A DNA stretch of 64,000 bases from Bacteriovoracaceae bacterium (GTDB lineage Bacteria; Bdellovibrionota; Bacteriovoracia; Bacteriovoracales; Bacteriovoracaceae), in assembly GCA_947377285.1 (NCBI GenBank), contig CANCFT010000002.1, positions 155,025-219,024 of the forward strand, in the 5' to 3' direction. Below are positions 8,440 to 17,195 of this stretch, one piece after another. The first letter of the stretch is position 1, and the number at the start of each line of letters is the position of its first letter. Position numbers and translations under genes: made by a program. Under the pieces are notes generated by a model that was given only the letters and a program-made list of their open reading frames with translations, was not told the origin of the DNA and ran no database searches.

Positions 8440-9058
8440 ACCCCACAGCCATTGCCCTAAAATTATTCCAGCCAGCTCTTGCAACTTGAATAATATGAAC
8501 AATGAAAAACAAAACAAAACCAATCATCATTAAAAAGTGTTCAAACCTAGCTGCTTTATAACCACCAAGCATAGAAGTTAAAAATCCAAGGCTAACCGGC
8601 TTATAAATAGCAAGGCCGGAAAGAACCGCACCAGCCCCCATTAAAATCGCCGAAACATAAGCAATCTTCTGAGCGGCGTTAAACTTCCCTTTTTGGATCG
8701 GCTTCACTTTACTTATTTTTAGATCATGAGAAATAACACTTATAGCTTCTGGCCATGTCTTGCGGTCAATAGCTAATGACCTCCATTCACTGGATAGTAA
8801 GAGATAACTAAAATAAAAAATTCCGTTTCCAACAAAAAACCACATAATAAAAAAATGCCACCCCATTCCTTCAGCTAGTCTTCCGCGGATTGAGAGAGCC
8901 GATGCAAGTTCGTTGGGAATTTTTATGTATTGGTCATTGGCCCAATAAATAAGTATCCCACTCCAAATCATTAGTGTGAGCATGAAAAAATTGATCCAGT
9001 GAGACCAGCGTAGAACTCTCGTAAATTTTTCAGAGATAACTATTTTTTTTTCGCCCAC
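8420..9058 (-). CDS. Membrane cytochrome b subunit (b561/thiosulfate reductase type)
   Basis: A 212-residue integral membrane protein with four predicted helices (about residues 20-40, 68-90, 125-150, 168-192). Candidate heme-b ligand histidines fall in or next to helices: RWSHWINFF, GWHFFIMWFF, FEHFLMMIGF and FIVHIIQVAR. This matches the cytochrome b/b6-like subunits that pass quinol electrons to periplasmic molybdoenzymes. The start is GTG at 9058 with AAGGA six bases upstream. It heads a minus-strand operon: cytochrome, molybdopterin enzyme, adaptor, permease, ATPase. The electron-transfer role with the next gene is inferred from overlap and family. Confidence 0.87.
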   Translation of the reverse strand: MGEKKIVISEKFTRVLRWSHWINFFMLTLMIWSGILIYWANDQYIKIPNELASALSIRGRLAEGMGWHFFIMWFFVGNGIFYFSYLLLSSEWRSLAIDRKTWPEAISVISHDLKISKVKPIQKGKFNAAQKIAYVSAILMGAGAVLSGLAIYKPVSLGFLTSMLGGYKAARFEHFLMMIGFVLFFIVHIIQVARAGWNNFRAMAVGYEIEKD

Positions 9059-9185
9059 ACACCTTCCTTGATTAACATTGGCATTAAAAAGAGAATAAGA
9101 CTTAATTCATAGTAAAGATATAATCATATAATTAAAAAAACTATGATTCAAATTACTTTATAAAAACAAATTTCCTATTTTCTTG

Positions 9186-9213
9186 TTGTTTGAATTTCTT
9201 GCCCTTATATTAT
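9186..9213 (+). promoter_or_regulatory. Candidate sigma70-type promoter of the CheY-like gene
   Basis: TTGTTT (9186-9191), a 16-bp spacer and TATTAT (9208-9213) lie 43 bases before the start of the receiver gene, which has its own GAGGT ribosome site. Matches to consensus are good in an AT-rich background, where chance matches are common. Confidence 0.35.
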
Positions 9214-9255
9214 TCAAATTGAGACTTCTTTTTTCATTCACCGAGGTACCAATTT

Positions 9256-9630
9256 ATGAATTCAGATCAATACGTATTACTTGTTGAAGATGACTTAGAT
9301 ATAAGTGAAGCCATCGAATCAATTCTCATCGATGAACATTACCAAGTTAAATGTGCATATAATGGAAAAGAAGCTCTCGATTATTTACAGTCTACCAAAA
9401 ATATCCCCTCTTTGATTCTTCTCGATATCATGATGCCCTGTATGAATGGTTATGAATTCCGCGAAGCTCAACTCCATGATCCACGCATTGCCAATATTCC
9501 AACAATTGTACTTTCTGCAACTGGTAAACAAGATGTAGCTCAAAAGTTGCATTTTAATGATACTCTCAAAAAACCATTGGATTTAAGCACGTTAATTTAT
9601 TCTGTAGAAAAAAACTTTAAACACCTGTAG
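9256..9630 (+). CDS. Single-domain response regulator (CheY-like receiver)
   Basis: A 124-residue stand-alone receiver domain. The acidic pair is VEDDLD, the phospho-acceptor is D57 in LLDIMMPCMNGYEF, the conserved threonine/serine region is IVLSATG and the lysine is in LKKPLD. There is no output domain, so it must act by protein contact, in phosphorelay, motility or kinase regulation. The start has GAGGT eight bases upstream. No kinase lies beside it. The next gene (an unrecognised 387-residue protein) starts 72 bases on and might be cotranscribed. Confidence 0.92.
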   Translation: MNSDQYVLLVEDDLDISEAIESILIDEHYQVKCAYNGKEALDYLQSTKNIPSLILLDIMMPCMNGYEFREAQLHDPRIANIPTIVLSATGKQDVAQKLHFNDTLKKPLDLSTLIYSVEKNFKHL

Positions 9631-9702
9631 TCTTTTTATTGTGTCCAAATCTTAAAAATCTGTTAAATTCAATCTTAAACTAATTCAACTAAAAGATTTC
9701 CA

Positions 9703-10866
9703 ATGGCAAAAAAACAACTTCAATCTGGTCTAATATTAAGTGGTATCGCTCCCAATATTTTATTAAAAAATGTTGAAAATACAGTGCCTTTTTTATTCAA
9801 AGGAGCTCTCAACACAACAGGATCAGAACGGGCATTTTTGGCCAAACTTATCTTCTATAAAAAAAATTTGAACCTGCTCAAAAATATTGACCTCGCCGAA
9901 TATTTTCACATTTGCCTTTCTGCTCATTGGGCCACGGCCGGAACCTTTGTTCCAACAGATGTCGATAACCAAATTAGAGAAGGATTGTGGAAGCATGGTG
10001 AAATTGGAAAACATATTGAAAAAATGGCCAAGCTCACAATCGCCGCTTGGTCTTGGGATTACTCTCAAGTGACAAATCGCAAATCTTATAATCTCTCTAA
10101 TGGGCAAGTGATGAGTACTCATGAAGGTACTTGGTTAAGTGTAGCCATTGGTGCTTATTGTGCTCTCATCAAAAATAAAAAAACTGAATTGGCTCACGCA
10201 GTTGCCGAGACAATTATTGCAGAGGCCCAAAAAGAAGAAAAACTTTTAATAGAGTTGAGAGAAAAAAGAGACCATGTGAATTTTTTGCGATCAAGTGCTT
10301 TAATGGCCCATAATTTTGGAGACCTTGACCGGGTCATTGACCAATGGCAAATGAGTGAAGACGACCCATTTAGAAAACGTATCTATAAATTAGGTCATCA
10401 GTTAAATCCTGCTCACTCTCCTATTCTCGTGTTTGCTGGACATGTGAATAAACAATTTCTCTCTGTCGAAAATCATCGCCATATGTCTTTGCGCCAACCA
10501 AAATGTTTAAGGAGCTCTGAAAAATATTTAGTTCCGGTAGGTCCATTTATGGATGATTGGGGAGAGAGTTTAGGAGGAGAGACCAATCTCTCCAATGCAG
10601 ATAAAGCAGAAATCATCAGTGCTTTTTTTGAAGGTTATAAAAGACAAGACCAAGCTTTTGGTTATATTAGGGCCTTTCGTGGATTGATTAGTCAATTGCC
10701 AGAAGGGCTAACAACTCTTGAATCTCAAATGCCGTTTGATTTAGTCTTAGAAATAAAGAACTCACCATTTTATAAATCTGCTCAAATTTCTAAAAGTGAA
10801 TTTGAGCAGAATTTAGCTGATCGATTTTATCAGTTCAAAAGTCCATTATTAGATTTTCAATTTTAA
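9703..10866 (+). CDS. Hypothetical 387-residue helical protein, His/Trp-rich
   Basis: I do not recognise this family. The protein has no signal peptide or membrane helix and reads as mostly alpha-helical. Histidines and acidic residues are unusually frequent and often close together, for example AEYFHICLSAHWATAG, NFGDLDRVIDQW, AGHVNKQF and ENHRHMSLRQPKC. That could mean a metal site, but no known signature is evident. The composition is like that of its neighbours. It follows the CheY-like gene on the same strand. Its end overlaps by four bases the stop of a convergent lipoprotein gene. Coding reality is clear; function is unknown. Confidence 0.8.
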   Translation: MAKKQLQSGLILSGIAPNILLKNVENTVPFLFKGALNTTGSERAFLAKLIFYKKNLNLLKNIDLAEYFHICLSAHWATAGTFVPTDVDNQIREGLWKHGEIGKHIEKMAKLTIAAWSWDYSQVTNRKSYNLSNGQVMSTHEGTWLSVAIGAYCALIKNKKTELAHAVAETIIAEAQKEEKLLIELREKRDHVNFLRSSALMAHNFGDLDRVIDQWQMSEDDPFRKRIYKLGHQLNPAHSPILVFAGHVNKQFLSVENHRHMSLRQPKCLRSSEKYLVPVGPFMDDWGESLGGETNLSNADKAEIISAFFEGYKRQDQAFGYIRAFRGLISQLPEGLTTLESQMPFDLVLEIKNSPFYKSAQISKSEFEQNLADRFYQFKSPLLDFQF

Positions 10867-11507
10867 CGTCTACAAGCTCCAACAAAATCATTGATTTTCT
10901 CTGTCTCAGAGCCCTGGCCGGTAAATTGTCCTAAGGCTTCACCCTTATCTGCTTTTTGAAATTCAAAACTTATATTTCTATCCGTGGTACGAAAATGAAA
11001 AAGAACCTCTCGTCGTCCATGAATTGTGACTTGTTCATCTTTACAAACAATTGAACACGACTCAGGTTTTTCGCAAATTTTTTGACAGTGGTTTTCAGTA
11101 AGAGTCACTGTGCAATCTTCTAAATCATTATATCGAGACGTCTCAGAGACATCAGTTCGAATGAATCCTTTAAGGTCAAAAGGTTGGTTAATACTGTTAT
11201 GAGAAATAAAAATTGGCCCATTTGCGGGAATATGTAAGTCGCTACTGCTTTTAATGGGTAGTGAGATTGTCTCTCTACCGGTAAGTTTTAAAGTATAGTT
11301 TTTATCACTTAAAAAAGTTAATTGAGCATTGTATAAATCTGGTTGAATTTGGATTTCAGTCGTTTTTAAATTCAGAAATCCTGATTTCTTTTTTGCGGCC
11401 ATCGGCAATTTTAAGTCTAAGTGGCCCCCCACATTTACACATGAAGAAAGCATTACTGTAAGCAACATTTTACTTAAAAAACTTTTAAGACTTTTAAAAC
11501 TATTCAT
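10863..11507 (-). CDS. Hypothetical lipoprotein
   Basis: A 214-residue secreted protein. The N-terminus (after a basic MNSFKSLKSFLSK) has a hydrophobic run ending in a lipobox, VMLSSC, so it is probably lipidated. The mature part is beta-rich and contains a cysteine-dense segment (CTVTLTENHCQKICEKPESC, then CKDEQ), which could form disulfides in the periplasm. The C-terminus has a final cysteine (GACRR). A GGGGG-containing stretch lies six bases before the ATG. It converges with the 387-residue gene. No family is recognised. Confidence 0.7.
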   Translation of the reverse strand: MNSFKSLKSFLSKMLLTVMLSSCVNVGGHLDLKLPMAAKKKSGFLNLKTTEIQIQPDLYNAQLTFLSDKNYTLKLTGRETISLPIKSSSDLHIPANGPIFISHNSINQPFDLKGFIRTDVSETSRYNDLEDCTVTLTENHCQKICEKPESCSIVCKDEQVTIHGRREVLFHFRTTDRNISFEFQKADKGEALGQFTGQGSETEKINDFVGACRR

Positions 11508-11531
11508 TTATTTCCCCCACATGATAAAACT

Positions 11532-11547
11532 GTTAACCTCGGTTAAC
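11532..11547. promoter_or_regulatory. Palindrome GTTAACC-TC-GGTTAAC in a divergent intergenic region
   Basis: A perfect inverted repeat with 7-bp arms and a 2-bp centre, 25 bases upstream of the lipoprotein start and 132 bases upstream of ggt. The spacing and symmetry suit an operator for a dimeric regulator acting on either gene. No T-run follows it, so a terminator is unlikely. The function is inferred. Confidence 0.4.
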
Positions 11548-11678
11548 GACTTGGTATAAGCAAGGCCCGCGCCAAGAATGTAAACCTACTTTTAATAAGA
11601 AGACGCATGGCGCCTACAGAGTCAAAATGTCACTGGGGCCATTTTTATCTAGAAACAAATGAAAGACTGGAGTCTAAA

Positions 11679-13412
11679 ATGCAAAAAATTTTAAAGGCCA
11701 CATTTTACTTAGGGCTTTCGGTTGTCTTAGTTCATTGCCAAACTCCAAGACCACTTATTGCCACTTCACTTTTGCGAGCAAACTTAGAATCGGCCGAGGC
11801 CCAGGGCCCTCAATATGCGGTAGCGACTCAAGGAATTTATGCAACTCAAGCAGCTAAAGATATTTTTGCTCTTGGTGGTAACGCCATCGATGCTGCAGTC
11901 GCAGCTTCATTTGTACTCGCCGTTGAACGCCCCCACTCAACAGGGATTGGAGGTGGAGGCTTTATGCTTTTTCGCCAAGGAAAAACTAAACAGATTTTTG
12001 CCATTGATTTTAGAGAACGCGCCCCTTTAAAATCTTTTGAAAAAATGTTTGAAGACCAAAATGGAAAACTTGTTCCCAATCTTTCAATAGATGGAATTCT
12101 ATCTTCTGCTACTCCGGGCTTAGTGGCCGGTCTCTTAGAAATTCACCAAAAATTTGGGCATTTAAAAAGAGAAGTATTATTGAGGCCGGCAATTTATTTA
12201 GCACAAAATGGGTTTCCCATTTATCCAAGCCTAGCAAAGGCTTTATTGCAAAAAGAGTCAGTCTTAGCGCTCGATAACGAAGCTTCTAAAATATTTCTTG
12301 ATCAAAATAAAAAGGCATTTAAAATTGGCCATGTTCTGATACAAAAAGATTTGGCGGCAACATTAGAAAAAATTGCAATTCTTGGTATACCGGGATTTTA
12401 TCAAGGAGAGGTGGCCCACCAATACCACCAATTATTTAAAAAAGAAAAAGGCTTATTGACTGCCAACGACCTACTCACCTATCAAGTAAAATGGCGAAAT
12501 CCACTTAAGGGAACTTATAAAGATTATGAAATCTATTCAATGCCACCTCCAAGTTCTGGTGGAGTTCACGTTATTGAATTTCTCAATATGCTTGAAGAAG
12601 ACAACTTAAAAAATTTAGGAATTCTCTCAAGCCAATCGATTCATCTTGCAGCTTCTAGTTTGCAATCTGCCTTTGCCGATAGGGCCCAGTATTTGGGTGA
12701 CCCAGACTTTACTAAAGTTCCAGTAAAACAATTAACTTCAAAAGAATATGCAAAAAAACAAAGAAGCCTTATTCCCAATATACGCGCCCGAGCTGCCAAT
12801 GAAATTCATGCAGGTGAAATTAATTTTAATGAACATACTGAAACAACTCACCTTTCAATTATGGATGAAGAAGGTAATGCCGTAGCCACAACTCAAACTA
12901 TTAATGGTTATATGGGTGCTTCTAAAGTTGTTCCAAAAACGGGAATTGTTTTAAATAATGAGATGGATGATTTTTCAACACAAGTTGGAGCTCAAAATTT
13001 ATTTGGAGCAGTTGGAGGAATGGCCAATTCAATAGCACCGAAAAAAACACCATTAAGCAGTATGACTCCAACAATTGTCACTCAAAATGGAGAACCTATT
13101 TTAAGTTTAGGGGCCCCTGGTGGCACAAGAATTATTAGCTGTGTAGCACAAACGATTCTCAATTATCTTGAATTTAAAATTCCACTTTTTGAATCGATCT
13201 CAACCATACGCTATCACCACCAGTGGCTACCAGATGAATTAACGATAGACCCTCCAGGACCATCTACAGAAGTCAGCCAGGACTTGATTAAAAGAGGCTA
13301 CAATCTTCAAATCAAAGCAGTTCCCTGCAACGTCATGGCCGTTAGTTTAGAAAATAAACTCTTCCACGCTGTTTCTGACCCCAGAGACATAGGGACAAGT
13401 TATGCTCATTAA
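11679..13412 (+). CDS. ggt: Gamma-glutamyltransferase
   Basis: A periplasmic N-terminal-nucleophile enzyme that hydrolyses or transfers the gamma-glutamyl group of glutathione and related compounds. I choose ATG 11679 (GGAG six bases upstream; 577 residues). The earlier in-frame ATG at 11607 would put 24 polar residues before the signal (ILKATFYLGLSVVLVHC). The large-subunit region shows GGNAIDAAVA and ERPHSTGIGGGGFMLF. The autoprocessing threonine is T389 in ETTHLSIMDEEGNAVATTQ, followed by NNEMDDFS and GAPGGTRII. All key elements are present, so it should self-cleave. The cysteine after the signal (VHC) may be lipidated. The downstream two-component pair is separate. Confidence 0.93.
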   Translation: MQKILKATFYLGLSVVLVHCQTPRPLIATSLLRANLESAEAQGPQYAVATQGIYATQAAKDIFALGGNAIDAAVAASFVLAVERPHSTGIGGGGFMLFRQGKTKQIFAIDFRERAPLKSFEKMFEDQNGKLVPNLSIDGILSSATPGLVAGLLEIHQKFGHLKREVLLRPAIYLAQNGFPIYPSLAKALLQKESVLALDNEASKIFLDQNKKAFKIGHVLIQKDLAATLEKIAILGIPGFYQGEVAHQYHQLFKKEKGLLTANDLLTYQVKWRNPLKGTYKDYEIYSMPPPSSGGVHVIEFLNMLEEDNLKNLGILSSQSIHLAASSLQSAFADRAQYLGDPDFTKVPVKQLTSKEYAKKQRSLIPNIRARAANEIHAGEINFNEHTETTHLSIMDEEGNAVATTQTINGYMGASKVVPKTGIVLNNEMDDFSTQVGAQNLFGAVGGMANSIAPKKTPLSSMTPTIVTQNGEPILSLGAPGGTRIISCVAQTILNYLEFKIPLFESISTIRYHHQWLPDELTIDPPGPSTEVSQDLIKRGYNLQIKAVPCNVMAVSLENKLFHAVSDPRDIGTSYAH

Positions 13413-13527
13413 GATTTCATTACACAGATTAAACTAAAGATTTATCGAATCTGACTTTCTGGCCATGGAGAAATTGACACTGTATTATTCGGAAGTCACA
13501 TTTAATGCTGAAAGCGAGAGAGTCGTT

Positions 13528-14214
13528 ATGAAAACATTAGTCATAGAAGATGATCACAAAATTCTAGAATTTTTAAACCTCGGTTTAAAAGGAGCTGGAT
13601 ATTTTGTAGACCAAGCCACTGATGGACTTACAGGTTTAGAGAAAATTAAACATAGTACTTATGATATCATTATTCTCGATGTCATGCTTCCAGGCTTAGA
13701 TGGACTCAGTATTTTAAGCCAAATGAGGGCCTTAAAAATTAAAACTCCTGTATTAATTTTAAGTGCAAAAAAATCTCTTGAAGAAAGAATAGAAGGACTG
13801 CAGCTTGGAGGGGATGATTATTTAGTGAAACCCTTTGCTTTAGCAGAACTTTTAGCAAGAGTTTCGGCCCTCATAAGACGAAGTAATTCAGCTTCATCAA
13901 TTCCAGTTGAAGAAACAAAGCTAATTTACGGTGACCTCATCATGGATCTTGAAAAAAGAGAAGTTTTTCGTCAAGGTAAAAAAATCTCATTACAAGTTAA
14001 AGAATTTTCTCTCCTCGATTATTTTATGAGAAATCCTGGTAAAGTTATTACTAAAACTCTCATTCTTGAAAAAGTATGGGGATATGATTTCGATCCTCAA
14101 ACAAACGTAGTTGATGTATTAGTTTGTCGCCTTCGCAATAAAGTTGATAAAGATTTTAGCGAAAAGATCATTCAAACTCATCGAGGCGTTGGCTATGTTC
14201 TTAAAGAAGATTAG
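13528..14214 (+). CDS. OmpR/PhoB-family response regulator
   Basis: 228 residues from ATG 13528. The frame extends to an ATG at 13465, but the receiver fold begins at MKTLVIEDD, so the longer form is unlikely. The receiver has DD (IEDDHK), phospho-acceptor D51 (IILDVMLPGLDG), S/T (ILSAKK) and K (VKPF). The C-terminal winged helix shows LQVKEFSLLDYFMRNPGKV, VWGYDFDPQTNVVDVLVCRL and IQTHRGVGYVL, the OmpR-type DNA-binding domain. Its last 20 bases overlap the start of the kinase gene, so they form a classical two-component pair. The stimulus is unknown. Confidence 0.93.
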   Translation: MKTLVIEDDHKILEFLNLGLKGAGYFVDQATDGLTGLEKIKHSTYDIIILDVMLPGLDGLSILSQMRALKIKTPVLILSAKKSLEERIEGLQLGGDDYLVKPFALAELLARVSALIRRSNSASSIPVEETKLIYGDLIMDLEKREVFRQGKKISLQVKEFSLLDYFMRNPGKVITKTLILEKVWGYDFDPQTNVVDVLVCRLRNKVDKDFSEKIIQTHRGVGYVLKED

Positions 14215-15634
14215 CAAAAAAATTAGAGCTTACTTCCGCCAAGTCGGAGTAAAGATGACCCTTTGGCACTTAGGTTTTTTAATCTTAAGTTCATGTGTTC
14301 TTTTTTATGTCTTTTATTTTCTCTATTCCAAATCACTAGAAGAAAAAGATCACCAAATTTTAGTTGCTCAATTTAATGAATACCAAGCGATCTATCGCAT
14401 TGGAGGAGTGAGTGCTCTTAAGCAATTTGTTAAGAGCACTGAAAATTCATTTAAAAACAGCAGTGATTTTTTTATTCGAATTGAAAATTCCGAACATAAT
14501 ACCGCCTTTTTTCATTCCCAAGGGAAGTCTTCCATTTTTAATCTAAAAGAAATTGAACATGGTCTCTATGAGTCGACTAAAAATCCGAAAAAAACTGAAC
14601 ATTGGTTCTATATAAAAACTGAACGAGATGAAGACGATCTTGAAGTCCTCTCAAGTCCTATGCCTAATGGGGACTACTTGCAGGTCGGGAAAACGGTTGA
14701 CGATCGAGATGATCTCCTAGAGCGCTTTGAGGCGACTTTTGCCGAAGTTCTTATTTGTGCACTTATTTTGGGTGCCATTGGAGGCATTGTCCTTTCACAA
14801 AGAATCTTAAGTCCTATTAGAAGACTGATCACAACTCTTAATAACATAAAGCATGGTGACGATAATGACAGAGTTCCCATCACGGGTAATGAAGATGAAT
14901 TAGAAGATTTATCTCATCTTTTTAATCAAATGCTCGATCGAATTAATAATTCGAATCAGGCCATGCGCCAGACTCTTGACACAGTCGCTCATGAACTAAG
15001 AACTCCCCTAACCAGCATCCGAGGATTGGCCGAAGTTAATTTACGAAAACAAACTATATCTGATCATGATGCCAGAAATGCCTTAGAAAATTGCATTGAA
15101 GGTATTGATGAAATATTAACTGAATTTAAAATGATGACAGATATTACAGAAGTTGAATCGGGACTTCAAAATTTAAAAAAAGAAAAAATAGATCTCTCAA
15201 AAATTTGCCAAGATATTGTAGACCTTTATGAAATAGTTGCTGACCAAAAAGAAATTCACTTAAGCTTAGACTTTGAAAATAGTCCAGAACATTTAATCAT
15301 TTTGGTTGACCGAAAAAAAATTCGCCAAGCTTTAGCCAACTTAGTGGATAATTCAATTAAGTACTCTCCAAACAATACTGAAGTCATCATTTCCTACTAT
15401 AAACACAATCAGCAGGCCGTTATCAAAATTAAGGATAGTGGTATTGGAATAAATGCTGTTGAATTGCCAAATATTTGGAAGCGACTTTACCGCGGAGAGA
15501 ATAGCCGAAGTGAAAAAGGTATAGGCCTGGGTCTTAGTTTAGTTAAATCCATCGTGGAGGCACATAATGGTTCAGTTGAAGTAGAATCAACCGAAGGACT
15601 CGGCTCAACATTTATTATTCGCTTGCCTTGTTAA
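14195..15634 (+). CDS. Sensor histidine kinase (EnvZ/CpxA-like) paired with the OmpR-type regulator
   Basis: 479 residues from ATG 14195, which has GAGG eight bases upstream inside the regulator gene. The longer frame from 14144 lacks such a site. Layout: TM1 (about 21-45), periplasmic sensor of about 130 residues, TM2 (about 182-203), HAMP (about 204-256), HisKA with H266 in DTVAHELRTPLTS, and HATPase with NLVDNSIKYS, DSGIGI and GIGLGLSLVKSIVEAHNGSV. All catalytic boxes are intact. The sensor region contains many charged residues and no known ligand motif. It autophosphorylates and passes phosphate to the upstream regulator. Confidence 0.93.
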   Translation: MFLKKISKKIRAYFRQVGVKMTLWHLGFLILSSCVLFYVFYFLYSKSLEEKDHQILVAQFNEYQAIYRIGGVSALKQFVKSTENSFKNSSDFFIRIENSEHNTAFFHSQGKSSIFNLKEIEHGLYESTKNPKKTEHWFYIKTERDEDDLEVLSSPMPNGDYLQVGKTVDDRDDLLERFEATFAEVLICALILGAIGGIVLSQRILSPIRRLITTLNNIKHGDDNDRVPITGNEDELEDLSHLFNQMLDRINNSNQAMRQTLDTVAHELRTPLTSIRGLAEVNLRKQTISDHDARNALENCIEGIDEILTEFKMMTDITEVESGLQNLKKEKIDLSKICQDIVDLYEIVADQKEIHLSLDFENSPEHLIILVDRKKIRQALANLVDNSIKYSPNNTEVIISYYKHNQQAVIKIKDSGIGINAVELPNIWKRLYRGENSRSEKGIGLGLSLVKSIVEAHNGSVEVESTEGLGSTFIIRLPC

Positions 15635-15668
15635 ATCAAAAAAGTCACTAGAATTTTACTTAAGTAAT

Positions 15669-16760
15669 ATGTTATCTTCATTTTCTATGAAAAAAATAAC
15701 AAAAACAATTATTGATCCAAATGCAAAAGCAACCTCTAAAGACGGAATCTATGGTCTTCCTTTTAAAGAGACAGAAGCCCAAGTAGTTTTTATTCCAGTT
15801 CCTTGGGATGTTACGACATCTTATCAAGCAGGAACTTCAAATGGACCAACTGCTATTTTAGAAGCAAGTTCGCAAATTGATTTTTTTGATTTAGATTTTA
15901 TTGATGCCTATCAGGCCGGACTTTTTATGAAAAAAGAAAGTGCCAAAATAAAAAAGCTTAACTCAGAAGGCAGAATGCTTGCCAAAAAAATTATCGATGC
16001 TGACGATGAAACAATGTCAAAAAATAAACTCCTTCAAAAGAACTTAATTAAAGTAAACCAAATTTGTGAAGACTTAAATTCGATAGTTTATCAAGAAACA
16101 AAATCATTACTAGAAAAAGATAAAATAGCCGTTGTCGTAGGTGGAGACCATGCCACTCCATTCGGGGCCATAAAGGCATATGCTGAAAAATATCCAAAGC
16201 TAGGAATCCTCCACTTTGATGCTCACTCAGATACCCGCATAAGCTATATGGGATTTTCAAATTCACATGCCTCTATCATGCATAATGTGATGGAAAAAAT
16301 ACCAGGAGTTTCTAAACTCATTCAAGTGGGAATTCGCGATTTTTGCGAACAAGAATTTACCTATACAAGAGATCATAAAAAAATCGAAGTCTATTTTGAC
16401 CAAAATATAGCAAGAAGAAAAATGAGCGGTGAAAATTTTCAAAAAATTGCCCGTGAAATTGTTTCTAAGCTTCCAGATACCATTTATATTTCATTTGATA
16501 TTGACGGCCTTGACCCACGTTTTTGCCCAAATACCGGCACTCCAGTTCCAGGCGGACTTGATTACCATGAAGTAATATTGATCCTCAATGAAATCGTTGC
16601 CAGTGGAAAAAAACTTGTTGGGTTTGACTTAGTTGAAGTTGCACCTAATCCAAAAGATAAAGCAAATGAATGGGATGCCAATGTCGGTATGAGACTTCTC
16701 TACAAAATGACGTCAGTCAGTTTGGCAACTCTTGGTCTAATTGAAAAACGAAAACTTTAA
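15669..16760 (+). CDS. Agmatinase/arginase-family ureohydrolase
   Basis: A 363-residue manganese enzyme that releases urea from agmatine, arginine or a related guanidino compound. The metal ligands are all present: GGDHATPFG, HFDAHSDTR and SFDIDGLDPRFCPNTGTPVPG. The PxxPGG-type C-terminal region and length are closer to agmatinases. An insertion of roughly 50 residues near 85-135 (lysine-rich) is longer than in E. coli SpeB, so the substrate is not certain. An alternative start lies at 15687 (MKKITK); neither has a strong SD. A strong terminator follows. No polyamine biosynthesis neighbours are present. Confidence 0.88.
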   Translation: MLSSFSMKKITKTIIDPNAKATSKDGIYGLPFKETEAQVVFIPVPWDVTTSYQAGTSNGPTAILEASSQIDFFDLDFIDAYQAGLFMKKESAKIKKLNSEGRMLAKKIIDADDETMSKNKLLQKNLIKVNQICEDLNSIVYQETKSLLEKDKIAVVVGGDHATPFGAIKAYAEKYPKLGILHFDAHSDTRISYMGFSNSHASIMHNVMEKIPGVSKLIQVGIRDFCEQEFTYTRDHKKIEVYFDQNIARRKMSGENFQKIAREIVSKLPDTIYISFDIDGLDPRFCPNTGTPVPGGLDYHEVILILNEIVASGKKLVGFDLVEVAPNPKDKANEWDANVGMRLLYKMTSVSLATLGLIEKRKL

Positions 16761-16770
16761 TTTCATATAA

Positions 16771-16798
16771 AAAAAGGGCCTTCCACAAGGCCCTTTTT
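16771..16798 (+). terminator. Rho-independent terminator after the ureohydrolase gene
   Basis: The arms AAAAAGGGCCTT (16771-16782) and AAGGCCCTTTTT (16787-16798) are perfectly complementary around a CCAC loop, and a T-run continues to 16800. It starts 10 bases after the stop. The A-run on the 5' side makes it potentially bidirectional, serving also the small minus-strand gene at 16833. Confidence 0.92.
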
Positions 16799-16832
16799 TT
16801 ACTATCGTTAAGGTTAATTTAATTGAGCTACT

Positions 16833-17090
16833 TCATAATTTGTGTCGGGAATAGGACTTGATTAAACGAGCTCCCATGGGTCCATCCGAGGCATAAACTC
16901 CAACAGTTGCAATCATCGCAAACACAGAAACAGAATATTCAACTTTATGGAGAGCTAGAGACTCTCTCAACAGACCTCCAGTAAAAACATCAGCTAGGGC
17001 AATTATCGATACAAATGCCAGGCAATAACTCCAAAACGAATACTCTTGGGCCCGAATGCTGTGAAGAGAATTTTTAGTCATCATACGCAT
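16833..17090 (-). CDS. Small two-helix membrane protein, hypothetical
   Basis: 85 residues from ATG 17090, chosen because AGGAG lies eight bases upstream; a longer in-frame start at 17111 has no such site. Two likely membrane helices: FWSYCLAFVSIIALADVF and a more polar VEYSVSVFAMIATVGVYA. They are joined by a short charged loop, with basic tails on both ends. I recognise no family. It is transcribed towards the ureohydrolase terminator. Confidence 0.6.
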   Translation of the reverse strand: MRMMTKNSLHSIRAQEYSFWSYCLAFVSIIALADVFTGGLLRESLALHKVEYSVSVFAMIATVGVYASDGPMGARLIKSYSRHKL

Positions 17091-17195
17091 AGACTTCACT
17101 CCTATCGACACTCTTCTGGGATGGTTAATTTAGAAGAGAGCAATTGAAATGATTATAATGGCTTTTAGTAACTGACAAAAACACTCTAATGGGCT

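Noticed and set aside
11607..11678. N-terminal extension of gamma-glutamyltransferase
   Set aside because: The 24 added residues are polar and would precede a signal peptide; the internal ATG at 11679 has a good GGAG site.
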